From Amycolatopsis bartoniae (GTDB lineage: Bacteria > Actinomycetota > Actinomycetes > Mycobacteriales > Pseudonocardiaceae), in assembly GCF_014191255.1 (NCBI RefSeq), contig NZ_JACHWH010000001.1, positions 1,922,001-1,986,000 of the forward strand: 64,000 bases of DNA, given 5' to 3'. This document shows, one piece after another, positions 27,127 through 34,712 of the stretch (the first letter of the stretch is position 1; every line of letters starts with the position of its first letter). The notes under the pieces are model-generated. The model searched no databases. It saw only the letters and a list, made by a program, of their open reading frames with translations, and was not told the origin of the DNA. Both the position numbers and the translations under genes were made by a program.

Positions 27127-27411
27127 ATGTGGAAGGGCGCCGACGCTTGCCCAGGTGTGGCTGAGCAACGAAACCAAACGCTGAACGAGGTGGCGCAGTT
27201 CGAGGTGGGCAGCCAGGTCACGTACGTGCCTGGTCAGCGGCTGGACGGTTCCCGTCGGTTGTGTCGGCGTGGGCTGGTGGCCGGTACCACCGTCTTCGAC
27301 GCCTGCACCGAGACCACCTGGGTCCCCGTGCAGGTCGAGGGCTGGAGTGCTGACCGGGAGCCCGAATGGGTGCGCGCCGACAACATCATCGATGTGGTGA
27401 TGCCGCGATGA
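27127..27411 (+). CDS. Hypothetical small protein with SH3-like features
   Basis: A 94-residue protein beginning MWKGADACPGVAEQRN. The middle (FEVGSQVTYVPGQRLDG ... VPVQVEGWSADREPEWVRADNII) looks like a small beta-barrel of the SH3/TUDOR type, with a Val-rich strand pattern and an acidic end. There is no signal peptide. It overlaps the next gene as ATGA (27408-27411), so the two are coupled and probably act together. It lies about 80 bases after arsM but no arsenic link is visible. Function unknown; the start could be a codon or two different. Confidence 0.6.
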   Translation: MWKGADACPGVAEQRNQTLNEVAQFEVGSQVTYVPGQRLDGSRRLCRRGLVAGTTVFDACTETTWVPVQVEGWSADREPEWVRADNIIDVVMPR

Positions 27412-27695
27412 CCACGAGCACGAGCGGCGGGGGCGAAGACGTGACCGGAGACAAGGACACTCAAGACGACAGCTGGCTAGCCGACCAGGCACACGATGCG
27501 CTGTCGGCGATCGCGACGCTGTACGAGCAAGCCAAGGCCACGTTCACCGGGCTCGGGCACCCGGGCGAGGCCGCTGAGCAGGACACCGACGGGCCTGCAG
27601 ACGCGGCAGACGCGAAACCAGCCGCGTCCGAGACCCACCCGGGCTGGTTCACGACGAAGGCCGAGGCGCCCGGCGGTCAGCCACCGTGCGAATGA
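27408..27695 (+). CDS. Hypothetical acidic protein
   Basis: A 95-residue Asp/Glu/Ala/Thr-rich protein (MTTSTSGGGEDVTGDKDTQ...). One helix, WLADQAHDALSAIATLYEQAKATF, is the only ordered-looking part; the ends are probably disordered. The ATG overlaps the stop of the upstream small gene as ATGA. No family recognised, no signal peptide, no membrane segment. Confidence 0.55.
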   Translation: MTTSTSGGGEDVTGDKDTQDDSWLADQAHDALSAIATLYEQAKATFTGLGHPGEAAEQDTDGPADAADAKPAASETHPGWFTTKAEAPGGQPPCE

Positions 27696-27785
27696 GCAGC
27701 AAACGTTGATTCGATCCCGGCGCACCGGTGGCCGATGCGGCAGCGAGGCAAGCCTGAACTGCAGGCTTGCCTCGCCGGAGATGTC

Positions 27786-28052
27786 TCAGTATTCGACCCA
27801 CAACTGGAGCGTGTCGCCCGCCGCCCTGCACTCGTAGTTGTGGTTCGGGTACTGCTGCTGGGCATCGACATTGCACTGGTAGAAGGAAGCCATGCTGTTG
27901 CTCCCCTGATACCACTTGACGAAGACCCACGTCCCAGCGGCGACGCCGCCCTCGTGCGGGTCGGTGTCGGCCTGGGCAAGCCCCGAAGTGGCGGCCACGC
28001 CACCGAACAGCGCCAGTGCGACCCCACAACCAGTTACCAGCCTACGTAACAC
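27786..28052 (-). CDS. Small secreted protein with signal peptide
   Basis: An 88-residue exported protein. The GTG at 28052 has GAGGAG 5-6 bases upstream and gives VLRRLVTGCGVALALFGGVAATSGLAQA, a good signal peptide with an AQA cleavage site. The mature part (about 60 residues) has two cysteines (FYQCNV, YECRA) that may form a disulfide, plus several aromatic residues (WVFVKWYQG, LQLWVEY), suggesting a small beta-rich domain. A longer start at 28070 is possible but lacks a ribosome binding site. No family recognised. Confidence 0.7.
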   Translation of the reverse strand: MLRRLVTGCGVALALFGGVAATSGLAQADTDPHEGGVAAGTWVFVKWYQGSNSMASFYQCNVDAQQQYPNHNYECRAAGDTLQLWVEY

Positions 28053-28091
28053 CCGAACTCCTCTGTTCACGACAGAACATCCGGAGCTTTC

Positions 28092-28364
28092 CTATCCGAT
28101 AGCAGCCCCGAAACACTCCAGCCAACCCGTCGACAGTGCTTCCGCCCGCGGAATCTGCCCGAAAGTTCTCACACCCGGCGCTTCTCGCGGGGACTGCCTC
28201 AAGCCGCGGCGGGTGACGAAGTAGGTGAAGCCGATTTCCTCCCGGCGCCGCTGGATTTCCTCGGCGGCAGCGGCGGGGTCGGCCGCCAGCGCCTGGGCCT
28301 TCGGACCGCGCACGGCCATCACACCGGTGTGAGCACCGACAGCGAGTGCGCTTCGCCTACTCAA
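28092..28364 (-). pseudogene. Remnant of an LLM-class F420/flavin-dependent oxidoreductase C-terminus
   Basis: Residues about 28-52 of this frame (AADPAAAAEEIQRRREEIGFTYFVTRR) match the C-terminal end of luciferase-like monooxygenases, where a helix is followed by a final GFTYFV strand. The catalytic barrel is absent upstream and the frame runs on past the expected end into unrelated sequence. It therefore looks like a decayed fragment, though chance resemblance cannot be excluded. Confidence 0.4.
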
Positions 28365-28431
28365 CCAGGCGATCTTCCACGCCCTCCAAGGTCAGCGGGT
28401 CGCAGCAACCAGCGCGGAGGGCACAAACAAA

Positions 28432-28458
28432 AGGACCACCCACAGTGCGGGTGGTCCT
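28432..28458 (-). terminator. Terminator of tRNA-Ala
   Basis: AGGACCACCC (28432-28441) pairs with GGGTGGTCCT (28449-28458). In the leftward direction of the tRNA the stem is followed by TTTTGTTTG, a good rho-independent terminator. Confidence 0.85.
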
Positions 28459-28529
28459 GGCTCACCTTCAGGCGTCGCAGTCCTACTTCGGCCTTCATTC
28501 AGGCACTTGTTCCAGTAAGACCCCTAGAG

Positions 28530-28602
28530 TGGAGCTGAGGGGAATCGAACCCCTGACCTTCTCGATGCGAACGAGACGCGCTACCAACTGCGCTACAGCC
28601 CC
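28530..28602 (-). tRNA. tRNA-Ala(CGC)
   Basis: A 73-nt cloverleaf on the minus strand. The acceptor stem GGGGCTG/CAGCTCC contains the G3-U70 wobble pair that identifies alanine tRNAs. The anticodon arm TCTCG-TTCGCAT-CGAGA places CGC at positions 34-36, and the T arm contains GGTTCGATTCC. CCA is not encoded. A terminator lies downstream at 28432-28458. Confidence 0.95.
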
Positions 28603-28657
28603 TTGAACTTGCTCGCAGAGCTTAGCAACCGGTGCGAAGGACCCCGCAAGGGGGTCC

Positions 28658-29464
28658 CTACTCCCCGACGGCCTGGCGGAACGGCAGCTGGCCCGGGTCG
28701 TCCAGCTCGTGGAACGCGGGATCCTCGTCCTCCACGTCCACGACGACCGCACGTCCCCGCAGTCGCGAGGCGGGCGACGGGCGGCGTTCGATGCCGACCA
28801 GCTCGCGCCGCGGCTCCTCGTCCACCTCGTACTCGTCCCGCTGTTCACGGCGCGGTGCCGGACGGCGTGTGCGCGTGTTGTGCAGCCGGGCGAGCCGGCG
28901 CTGGCGGATCTCGTTCTCGATCCGCACCTGCCGCCGCAGGTACGCCAGGTACGAGACCAGCGCGATGTCGATCGCGCCGTGCGCCCACCAGAGCAGTCCC
29001 ATGAGGAACCCGGCGACGCCGGCGGAGGCGAGCGCCAGCAGGAGGAGGATCAGCACGACCCGCTGCCGGAACGCGTACTTCGCGCGGGCCGCGATCTCCG
29101 CGGCTTCCGGGTCAAAGCCGCCCCGACCGGGCCGATAGCGCCGCTCGCTGTCCGGGTCGTCGAAGCTTCGCCGGTAGCGCCGCTCGCCGTCGGAGTCGGG
29201 GCGACGGGACAGTTCGGGCTCGTCGTGGCTGCACGGCCGCTCGGCCTCGGCGAACTCCTCGGGCTCGGGGTCGTCGACCTGCTCCGGCTCGGACACGGCG
29301 AACTCCCCTTCCCCCTCGTCGGAGCCGATCCCGCTCCGCACCACGCGCGCGGCGAGCGCGGAGTCCGTCGTCCGCACGACGGCCTGCCGCTTGCGCGCGA
29401 CCATGGGCACGAGCACGACGAGCCACGCTGCCGCAAGGGCAACAATGATCAGCGAGCTGGGCAT
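28658..29464 (-). CDS. sepX: Divisome membrane protein SepX/GlpR
   Basis: A 268-residue membrane protein. Residues 2-22 form one transmembrane helix (LIIVALAAAWLVVLVPMVARKRQ), followed by an acidic, disordered middle. Two further helices lie near residues 137-180 (RVVLILLLLALASAGVAGFLMGLLWW), with a basic then acidic C-terminal tail. This layout is that of SepX/GlpR, which stabilises the divisome in Streptomyces and is the membrane receptor of the gephyrin-like protein Glp in corynebacteria. The gene order galU-glp-rimJ-glpR is the conserved one, which supports the call. Confidence 0.9.
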   Translation of the reverse strand: MPSSLIIVALAAAWLVVLVPMVARKRQAVVRTTDSALAARVVRSGIGSDEGEGEFAVSEPEQVDDPEPEEFAEAERPCSHDEPELSRRPDSDGERRYRRSFDDPDSERRYRPGRGGFDPEAAEIAARAKYAFRQRVVLILLLLALASAGVAGFLMGLLWWAHGAIDIALVSYLAYLRRQVRIENEIRQRRLARLHNTRTRRPAPRREQRDEYEVDEEPRRELVGIERRPSPASRLRGRAVVVDVEDEDPAFHELDDPGQLPFRQAVGE

Positions 29465-29607
29465 CTCCCTCTGTCACCTCCCCCGACTTCTGCTACATAC
29501 CGTCACGCTAGTCACAGGAGTAACAGATCGCAGGGAGCCACGCCGCTCGAAACGAGAAATGGGCCGACCGGATCAGGTGAAACGCGGCAGATGTGGTAAC
29601 GCGGATC

Positions 29608-30267
29608 TCACACGTGCTCGGCGCGACCCTGCTGGACGAGCCGGTGCACGAGTCCCGGCCCCGTCTCCTCGGCCGTGATCGCGAAGCACAGGTGGTCACG
29701 CCAGTCGCCGGCCACTTCGAGATACCGCTGGAAGAGGCCCTCCTGGCGGAATCCCGCCTTGGTGAGCACGCGGATGCTCGGCTCGTTCTCCGGCCGTACC
29801 GTCGCCTCGATGCGGTGCAGCCCCCCGGAGGTCAGCGCGTGGTCCACGAGCAGGGCGACAGCCGCCGTCGCGACCCCACCGGACACCACCGTCGAGGACA
29901 CCCAGTAGCCGATCCACGCGGAGCGGAGTGAGGCGCGGATCACGTTACCCACCGTGATCTGACCGGCGAACTCGCCGTCCACCGTGATGACGAACGGCAG
30001 GCACTGACCCCGCCGCGCGAGACCGCGCAGCCCCAGCCACTGCGGGGGCCAGGACCAGAAGCTGTTGCGGTCCTGCCACGGCCCGGGCGCGCTCGGCTCC
30101 CACCGTTCGATGTGCGACTGGTCGCGCAACCGGATCCGCGACCAGTCCCCCGCGTCACGCAGCCGGATGGGCCGCAGGGCGACGACTCCGCCGCGGACGC
30201 GCAGCGGACCCAACCGGGCCGGCCAACCGGGGTGGCGCGCTTCGATGTCGTACGTCGCTGCCTGCAC
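29608..30267 (-). CDS. rimJ: RimJ-like GNAT N-acetyltransferase
   Basis: A 219-residue GNAT enzyme of the RimJ/RimL type (Rv0995 position in the conserved block). It begins with LRPIRLRDAGDWSRIRLRDQSHIERWEPS, the acceptor-side motif of the family. The acetyl-CoA part includes IGYWVSSTVVSGGVATAAVALLVDHAL, and ATVRPENEPSIRVLTKAGFRQEGLFQRYLEVAGDWRDHLCFAI closes the fold. The likely substrate is a protein N-terminus; this is inferred from the family. It lies 15 bases after the glp gene, as part of the galU-glp-rimJ operon. Confidence 0.85.
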   Translation of the reverse strand: MQAATYDIEARHPGWPARLGPLRVRGGVVALRPIRLRDAGDWSRIRLRDQSHIERWEPSAPGPWQDRNSFWSWPPQWLGLRGLARRGQCLPFVITVDGEFAGQITVGNVIRASLRSAWIGYWVSSTVVSGGVATAAVALLVDHALTSGGLHRIEATVRPENEPSIRVLTKAGFRQEGLFQRYLEVAGDWRDHLCFAITAEETGPGLVHRLVQQGRAEHV

Positions 30268-30282
30268 CGGCGTATTTAACCG

Positions 30283-31551
30283 TCACACCCGCTGCGCGAG
30301 GAAGGTCACCCGCACCTGCTCGCCCGCAGGCACCTCGGTGAGGTCCTCGTCCACGTTCACCAGGCAGTTCGCCTCGGCGAGCGACGCGAGCAGGTGCGCG
30401 CCGGACGTGCCGAGCGGCTGCACGAGGTACTCGCCGGTGCTCTCGTCGCGCAGCAGCTGCCCCCGCAGGAAGCCGCGGCGCCCCTTCGTCGAGGCCAGCG
30501 GCGACAGCAGCCGGGCGCTCACGACTCGCCGATGCGGGTTGCGCGTGCCGCGTGCCGCCCTGATCAGCGGCCGGATGAGCACCTCGAACACGACGAGCGC
30601 ACTCATCGGGTTGGCGGGCAGCAGGAACGTGGGCACCGAGTCCGGGCCGAGCCTGCCGAACCCCTGCGCCGAGCCCGGGTGCATGGCCACGCGTGTCATG
30701 TCGATGTGCCCCAGGTCGGACAGCGCGGCGTGCACCTCGTCGCCCGCCGTCCCGCCGGCCCCGCCCGCGACCACGACGACCTCGGACATCAGCAGCCTGC
30801 CCTCGACGACCTCGCGCAGCCGCTTCGGTTCGCCGGGCACGATGCCGACACGGCTCACCTCGGCACCGGCGTCCCGCGCGGCAGCGGCCAGCGCGTAGGA
30901 GTTGACGTCGTAGACCTGCCCCACCGAAGGCGTCCGGTCGACGTCGACCAGCTCGTCGCCCACCGACACGATCGACACCCGCGGCCGCGGGTAGACCAGC
31001 ACCTTCGACCGGCCGACCGCGGCGAGCAGCCCCACCTGTGCCGCGCCGATCGTGTCGCCCTGCCGCACGGCGACGTCGCCGATCTGCACGTCCTCGCCGG
31101 TGCGCCGGACGTACCCGGCGGACGGGACGGACCGGTGCACGGTCACGTTCGCCGGATGCCCGTCGGTGAAGGCCGTCGGCACCACGGCGTCCGCGAGCGT
31201 CGGCAGCGGCGCGCCGGTGACCACCCGGACCGCCTGCCCCGGGTTCAGCCGGCGCGGCTGCCGCGAGCCCGCCGGGATCTCGCCCACCACCGGCAGCTGC
31301 ACCGGCTCGTCCCCCGCGCTGCGCACGTCGACGCTGCGCACCGCATACCCGTCCACCGCGGCCTGGTCGAAGCCGGGCAGGGCGTGCTCCGCGACGACCT
31401 CTTCGGCGCAGAGCAGGCCCTGCGCCTCGGAGATGGCGACCCGGACCGGACGCGGCCGCACGGCCGAATCCAGTACGAGCGCCATCTGCTCGTCGACGGG
31501 ACGGAACTCCTGCTCAGCGGCCTCGGGAGGCTCCGGGGTGGGCGGGGTCAT
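30283..31551 (-). CDS. glp: Gephyrin-like MoeA-family protein (Glp/MoeA)
   Basis: A 422-residue MoeA-fold protein. The N-terminal domain has FRPVDEQMALVLDSAV and PGFDQAAVDGYAVRS. The molybdopterin-binding domain has VSIVSVGDELVDV and VVVAGGAGGTAGDEVHAAL, where family enzymes usually have TGGxS(S/A)GxxD, so the catalytic loop is altered here. The C-terminal domain has PTFLLPANPMSALVVFEVLIRP. Classic MoeA inserts molybdate into molybdopterin. However, in actinobacteria the copy in the galU-rimJ-glpR locus (M. tuberculosis moeA1 position) is the cell-division protein Glp, which binds the membrane receptor GlpR. Context and the changed loop favour Glp. The ATG overlaps the galU stop as TGATG. Confidence 0.85.
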   Translation of the reverse strand: MTPPTPEPPEAAEQEFRPVDEQMALVLDSAVRPRPVRVAISEAQGLLCAEEVVAEHALPGFDQAAVDGYAVRSVDVRSAGDEPVQLPVVGEIPAGSRQPRRLNPGQAVRVVTGAPLPTLADAVVPTAFTDGHPANVTVHRSVPSAGYVRRTGEDVQIGDVAVRQGDTIGAAQVGLLAAVGRSKVLVYPRPRVSIVSVGDELVDVDRTPSVGQVYDVNSYALAAAARDAGAEVSRVGIVPGEPKRLREVVEGRLLMSEVVVVAGGAGGTAGDEVHAALSDLGHIDMTRVAMHPGSAQGFGRLGPDSVPTFLLPANPMSALVVFEVLIRPLIRAARGTRNPHRRVVSARLLSPLASTKGRRGFLRGQLLRDESTGEYLVQPLGTSGAHLLASLAEANCLVNVDEDLTEVPAGEQVRVTFLAQRV

Positions 31552-32453
31552 CAGCCTTCGTTCTCGATTCGCTCGGCCAGCCATGTGCGCAGCGACGGGC
31601 CGTAGTCGGGGTGGTCGAGTGCGAAGTCGACCGCGGCCCGCAGGAACCCGCCGGGGTTGCCCAGGTCGTGCCTGCCGCCCCGGTGCACCACGATATGCAC
31701 CGGATGTCCCTCTTCGATCAGCAGTGCCACCGCATCGGTGAGCTGGAGTTCGCCGCCCGCGCCGGGCTCGATGCGGCGCAGCGCGTCGAAGATCGCCCGG
31801 TCAAGGAGGTATCGGCCGGCCGCCGCGTAGGTCGAGGGCGCCTCCTCCGGCTTCGGCTTCTCCACCATTCCGTGCACGCGCTTGACGTCATCGTCGTCCG
31901 TATCGGTGACGTCGAACACGCCATAGGGTGAAATGTGTTCCTTCGGAATGTCAAAGGCGCACAGCACGCTGCCTCCGTGCTTCTGCCGCACCTCGGCCAT
32001 CCGTTCGAGCACCCCGGCGGGCAGCACGAGGTCGTCGGGCAGCAGGACCGCGACGGCGGAGTCCTCGTCGGTCAGGTTCGGTTCGGCCTGCGCGACGGCG
32101 TGCCCCAGCCCCAGCGCCTCCTCCTGGATCGCGACCTCGACGTCGAGCAGCCCCGGCCCGCGGCGGACCTTCTCCAGCAGGTCGGTCTTGCCCTTGCGCT
32201 CGAGGTTCTCCTCCAGCTCCGGCGCGGAGCGGAAGTAGTTGACGACCGCCTCTTTGCCCGGTGAGGTGACGATCACAAGCCGCTTGGCCCCCGCCTGCGC
32301 GGCCTCGGCCGCGACGATCTCGATGCCCGGTGTGTCCACGACCGGCAGCAGCTCCTTGGGAACCGCCTTGGTCGCAGGTAGGAAGCGTGTTCCGAGTCCC
32401 GCGGCGGGGACGATCGCGGTCCGGAACGAGTGGTTGTCGAAGGCGCCCGTCAT
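31551..32453 (-). CDS. galU: UTP-glucose-1-phosphate uridylyltransferase
   Basis: A 300-residue nucleotidyltransferase making UDP-glucose from UTP and glucose-1-phosphate, for cell-envelope polysaccharides and galactose metabolism. The N-terminal signature AIVPAAGLGTRFLPATKAVPKELLPVVDTP includes the G-x-G-T-R UTP loop and the catalytic Lys. VEKPKPEEAPS and YAAAGRYLL follow at the expected sites. Length is typical. The ATG at 32453 is the family start. It is divergent from the 5-formyl-THF cyclo-ligase gene with only 24 bases between starts, so the promoters overlap. Its stop overlaps glp. Confidence 0.96.
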   Translation of the reverse strand: MTGAFDNHSFRTAIVPAAGLGTRFLPATKAVPKELLPVVDTPGIEIVAAEAAQAGAKRLVIVTSPGKEAVVNYFRSAPELEENLERKGKTDLLEKVRRGPGLLDVEVAIQEEALGLGHAVAQAEPNLTDEDSAVAVLLPDDLVLPAGVLERMAEVRQKHGGSVLCAFDIPKEHISPYGVFDVTDTDDDDVKRVHGMVEKPKPEEAPSTYAAAGRYLLDRAIFDALRRIEPGAGGELQLTDAVALLIEEGHPVHIVVHRGGRHDLGNPGGFLRAAVDFALDHPDYGPSLRTWLAERIENEG

Positions 32454-32477
32454 GGCGGTAAAGCCTAACCTGCGAAG

Positions 32478-33071
32478 ATGTGTGACGGGCGGAATGACGA
32501 CCTGGACAAGGGCGCCTGGCGCGCCCGCTTGAGCGCGGCCAGAGCGGCCGTCCCGGCTGCGACGCGGGACGCCGAGGCCTGGGCGCTGGCCCACGCCATC
32601 GGGGGAATGCGCCTCCCTCCCATCGTGTGTTGCTACGTCCCGTTCGGCAGCGAGCCGGGTTCGGTTGCCTTGCTCGACGTCGCCCGGCAGGCCGGCGCGC
32701 GCGTCCTGCTGCCGGTGATCCCGGCCCAGCCGGGGCCACTCGACTGGGCCGAGTACACCGGCGCGCAAACGCTTTCACCCGGCCGGGTGCGCGGCATCCT
32801 CGAACCCACCGGGCCACGCCTGGGCCCGGCGGCACTGGGCGACGCCGGGCTCGTGCTGATCCCCGCACTGGCCGTGGACTCCTCCGGCGTGCGCCTCGGC
32901 CGGGGCGCAGGCCACTACGACCGGTCGCTCGGGCACGCCGCGCCCGACGCCGCACTGGTCGCGGTGGTCCGCGACGCCGAACTCGTCGAGCGGCTCCCCG
33001 CCGAGCCCCACGACGTCCGGATGACCGCGGCCCTCACCCCGCGGCTGGGGCTGGTGCCACTGCCCCGGTGA
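32478..33071 (+). CDS. 5-formyltetrahydrofolate cyclo-ligase
   Basis: A 197-residue MTHFS-family enzyme that converts 5-formyl-THF to 5,10-methenyl-THF with ATP. The ATP-binding motif LGRGAGHYDRSLG (near residues 137-149) matches the family GxGxGYYDR with one change (GHYDR). The N-terminus has the usual Arg/Lys-rich helix DDLDKGAWRARLSAARAAV. The C-terminus PAEPHDVRMTAALTP fits the PxxxxDxxxxxxVT element. Divergent from galU (M. tuberculosis Rv0992c position). Confidence 0.93.
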   Translation: MCDGRNDDLDKGAWRARLSAARAAVPAATRDAEAWALAHAIGGMRLPPIVCCYVPFGSEPGSVALLDVARQAGARVLLPVIPAQPGPLDWAEYTGAQTLSPGRVRGILEPTGPRLGPAALGDAGLVLIPALAVDSSGVRLGRGAGHYDRSLGHAAPDAALVAVVRDAELVERLPAEPHDVRMTAALTPRLGLVPLPR

Positions 33072-33214
33072 CCAACGTCTCACAGGGCACCGACATTCTC
33101 GGAGCGGCGCCGCCCGTTGTTCACAATGGGACGAACGAGCAGGCCACCGCTACCGGCGGGTTCGATCATCGGCGGAATCGTGGCGCAGCCTGGACGTGAC
33201 CCCGGAAACCCCGT

Positions 33215-33277
33215 TTGACCTGCGGGGGAATCGCCCAGTATCGTCTAGCGTTAGCACTCTCGCGGATCGAGTGCCAA
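33215..33277 (+). promoter_or_regulatory. Promoter with CIRCE element (HrcA operator)
   Basis: TTAGCACTC (33251-33259), nine bases, then GAGTGCCAA (33269-33277) match the CIRCE consensus TTAGCACTC-N9-GAGTGCTAA with one mismatch. A -35 TTGACC (33215-33220) and -10 TATCGT (33239-33244) precede it, so HrcA would cover the start of transcription. It controls the zinc-ribbon gene that starts at 33295. Confidence 0.8.
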
Positions 33278-33294
33278 TGCGCGAAGGAGCACCA

Positions 33295-33645
33295 GTGCCC
33301 ACCTACCAGTACGCCTGCAAGGAGTGCGGCCACCAGTTCGAGGCCGTGCAGTCGTTCTCCGACGCCAGCCTGACCGAGTGCCCCCAGTGCACCGGACCGC
33401 TGCGCAAGCTCTACGGCGCCGTCGGCGTGATCTTCAAGGGCAGCGGGTTCTACCGCACCGACTCGCGTTCGGACTCGAAGTCCTCCTCGGGCTCGAGCAA
33501 GTCGCCCTCCTCGTCGAACGGTTCGGGCAACGGCGCGAGCAGCAGCTCGTCCGGCAACGGGTCGAGCAGCAAGTCGGAGTCGTCCTCGTCGTCTTCGTCG
33601 TCGTCTTCGAGCAGCTCCTCCACGGCGGCTGCGGCCGCTTCCTGA
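33295..33645 (+). CDS. ruc: Ruc-like (Rv0991c-like) zinc-ribbon redox-regulated chaperone, FmdB family
   Basis: A 116-residue protein. An N-terminal FmdB zinc ribbon, VPTYQYACKECGHQFE...TECPQCTGPLRKLYG, has two CxxC pairs that can bind zinc. It is followed by GVIFKGSGFYRTDSR and a 65-residue disordered tail of Ser, Gly and Asn ending in Ala. This is the layout of M. tuberculosis Rv0991c (Ruc), a chaperone whose zinc cysteines oxidise on stress and which is repressed by HrcA. The CIRCE element just upstream and the neighbouring genes are the same as in Mycobacterium. The GTG at 33295 has GAAGGAG 7 bases upstream and is the best start. Confidence 0.85.
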   Translation: MPTYQYACKECGHQFEAVQSFSDASLTECPQCTGPLRKLYGAVGVIFKGSGFYRTDSRSDSKSSSGSSKSPSSSNGSGNGASSSSSGNGSSSKSESSSSSSSSSSSSSSTAAAAAS

Positions 33646-33653
33646 CAGTCGAG

Positions 33654-33680
33654 TTATCCACAGGCACCCAGTTGTCCACA
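33654..33680 (+). promoter_or_regulatory. Two DnaA boxes 18 bp apart
   Basis: TTATCCACA (33654-33662, the strict DnaA consensus) and TTGTCCACA (33672-33680, a common actinobacterial form) lie just after the ruc stop. A third TTGTCCACA is at 33979-33987 inside the next gene. No origin structure is seen; they may be a DnaA-titrating or regulatory site, or chance. Confidence 0.5.
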
Positions 33681-33774
33681 GGTGCTTGAAGAGGTCCTTT
33701 CCTTTCCCGCGGGCGCACTCCTAACGTCGAGGTGACGACGGCGGACCACCGCCGCCGCACCGACGGAACGGGGT

Positions 33775-34257
33775 GTGCCCGCGATGCGTTTCGGCACTCG
33801 CAAGTACTGGGGTCGGCTGCGTCTTTCCTTACGTAGCAGGCGTTTTCTGTTGGCTCGCCGCGCGCTCGCGTGCACGTTGCTGTTGCTCGCCGTCCTGCTC
33901 GCGGTGCGTCCACCGGCCGGTCAGGGCCCGAGTGGTGCCCGGGCGAGCCCGGCTTCCGTCCCCGTGGTACCCACAGGGTTGTCCACAGTTCCCATCCATC
34001 TGGCCGACGCGGCGGTGGCGGGTCTGCTGACGCGCGGCGCGCACGTGGATGTCGTGACGGTCGACGACCGGACGCAGAGCCGTCAGGTGCTGGCCGGCGA
34101 CGCGACGGTGGTCGACGTGCGTTCGCCGCCGTCGAGCTCGAAGTTCCTCGGTTCCGGCGACAAGGGCCCGCTGGTGTTGATCGCCCTGCCCCGCGAGACG
34201 GCGACGGAGGTGGCGGCGCTGTCACTCCGGAATCCGGTAGCGGTTACCCTCCGTTAG
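33775..34257 (+). CDS. SAF-domain (RcpC/CpaB-like) membrane protein
   Basis: A 160-residue protein with a basic N-terminus, one transmembrane segment or signal anchor (about residues 30-46, ACTLLLLAVLLAVRP) and a SAF/CpaB-type domain. The domain is shown by VPIHLADAAVAGLLTRGAHVDVVTVDDR...VVDVRSPP...PLVLIALPRETATEVAALSLRNPVAVTLR. Such proteins sit beside mscL in many actinomycetes, but their role is not established. GTG at 33775 or ATG at 33784 could be the start; neither has a strong ribosome binding site. A DnaA box-like sequence lies within the coding region. Confidence 0.75.
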   Translation: MPAMRFGTRKYWGRLRLSLRSRRFLLARRALACTLLLLAVLLAVRPPAGQGPSGARASPASVPVVPTGLSTVPIHLADAAVAGLLTRGAHVDVVTVDDRTQSRQVLAGDATVVDVRSPPSSSKFLGSGDKGPLVLIALPRETATEVAALSLRNPVAVTLR

Positions 34258-34283
34258 CCAGGTTCGGCGAGGAAGGAGTGCAC

Positions 34284-34712
34284 ATGTTCAAGGGTTTCAA
34301 GGACTTCCTGATGCGGGGGAACGTCGTCGACCTCTCGGTGGCGGTGGTCATGGGCACCGCGTTCACCGCGATCGTCACGGCATTCACGAACGGCCTGATC
34401 AAGCCGCTGATCAACGCGATCGGTGGCACGGACGCCGCGAAGGGCCTGGGCTTCAACGTCCTGGGCGGGAACGACAGCACCTTCCTGGACTTCGGCGGCG
34501 TCATCAACGCGGCGATCAACTTCGTCCTCATCGCAGGGGTCGTGTACTTCATCATCGTGCTGCCGGTGAAGAAGATCCAGGAGCGCCGCAAGCGAGGCCA
34601 GGAGCCAGGCCCAGCCGAACCCACGGACGTCGAGCTGCTGATCGAGATCCGCGACCTACTCCGCGAACAGCGCGGAACCCAAAGCCCGGAGGACACGACA
34701 ACCCGTTCCTGA
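34284..34712 (+). CDS. mscL: Large-conductance mechanosensitive channel MscL
   Basis: A 142-residue channel that opens under membrane tension to release solutes during osmotic down-shock. MFKGFKDFLMRGNVVDLSVAVVMGTAFTAIVTAFTNGLIKPLI is the N-terminal amphipathic helix and TM1 pore helix. A short periplasmic loop with a GG-rich segment follows, then TM2 (FGGVINAAINFVLIAGVVYFIIVLPVKKI) and the C-terminal helix bundle (TDVELLIEIRDLLREQR). The ATG has GAAGGAG 6 bases upstream. The gene follows the SAF gene as in many actinomycetes, and lies near moaB2 and pepD as in M. tuberculosis. Confidence 0.97.
   Translation: MFKGFKDFLMRGNVVDLSVAVVMGTAFTAIVTAFTNGLIKPLINAIGGTDAAKGLGFNVLGGNDSTFLDFGGVINAAINFVLIAGVVYFIIVLPVKKIQERRKRGQEPGPAEPTDVELLIEIRDLLREQRGTQSPEDTTTRS

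Noticed and set aside
33672..33987. Replication origin
   Set aside because: Only three DnaA boxes, no AT-rich unwinding region and no dnaA/dnaN genes.
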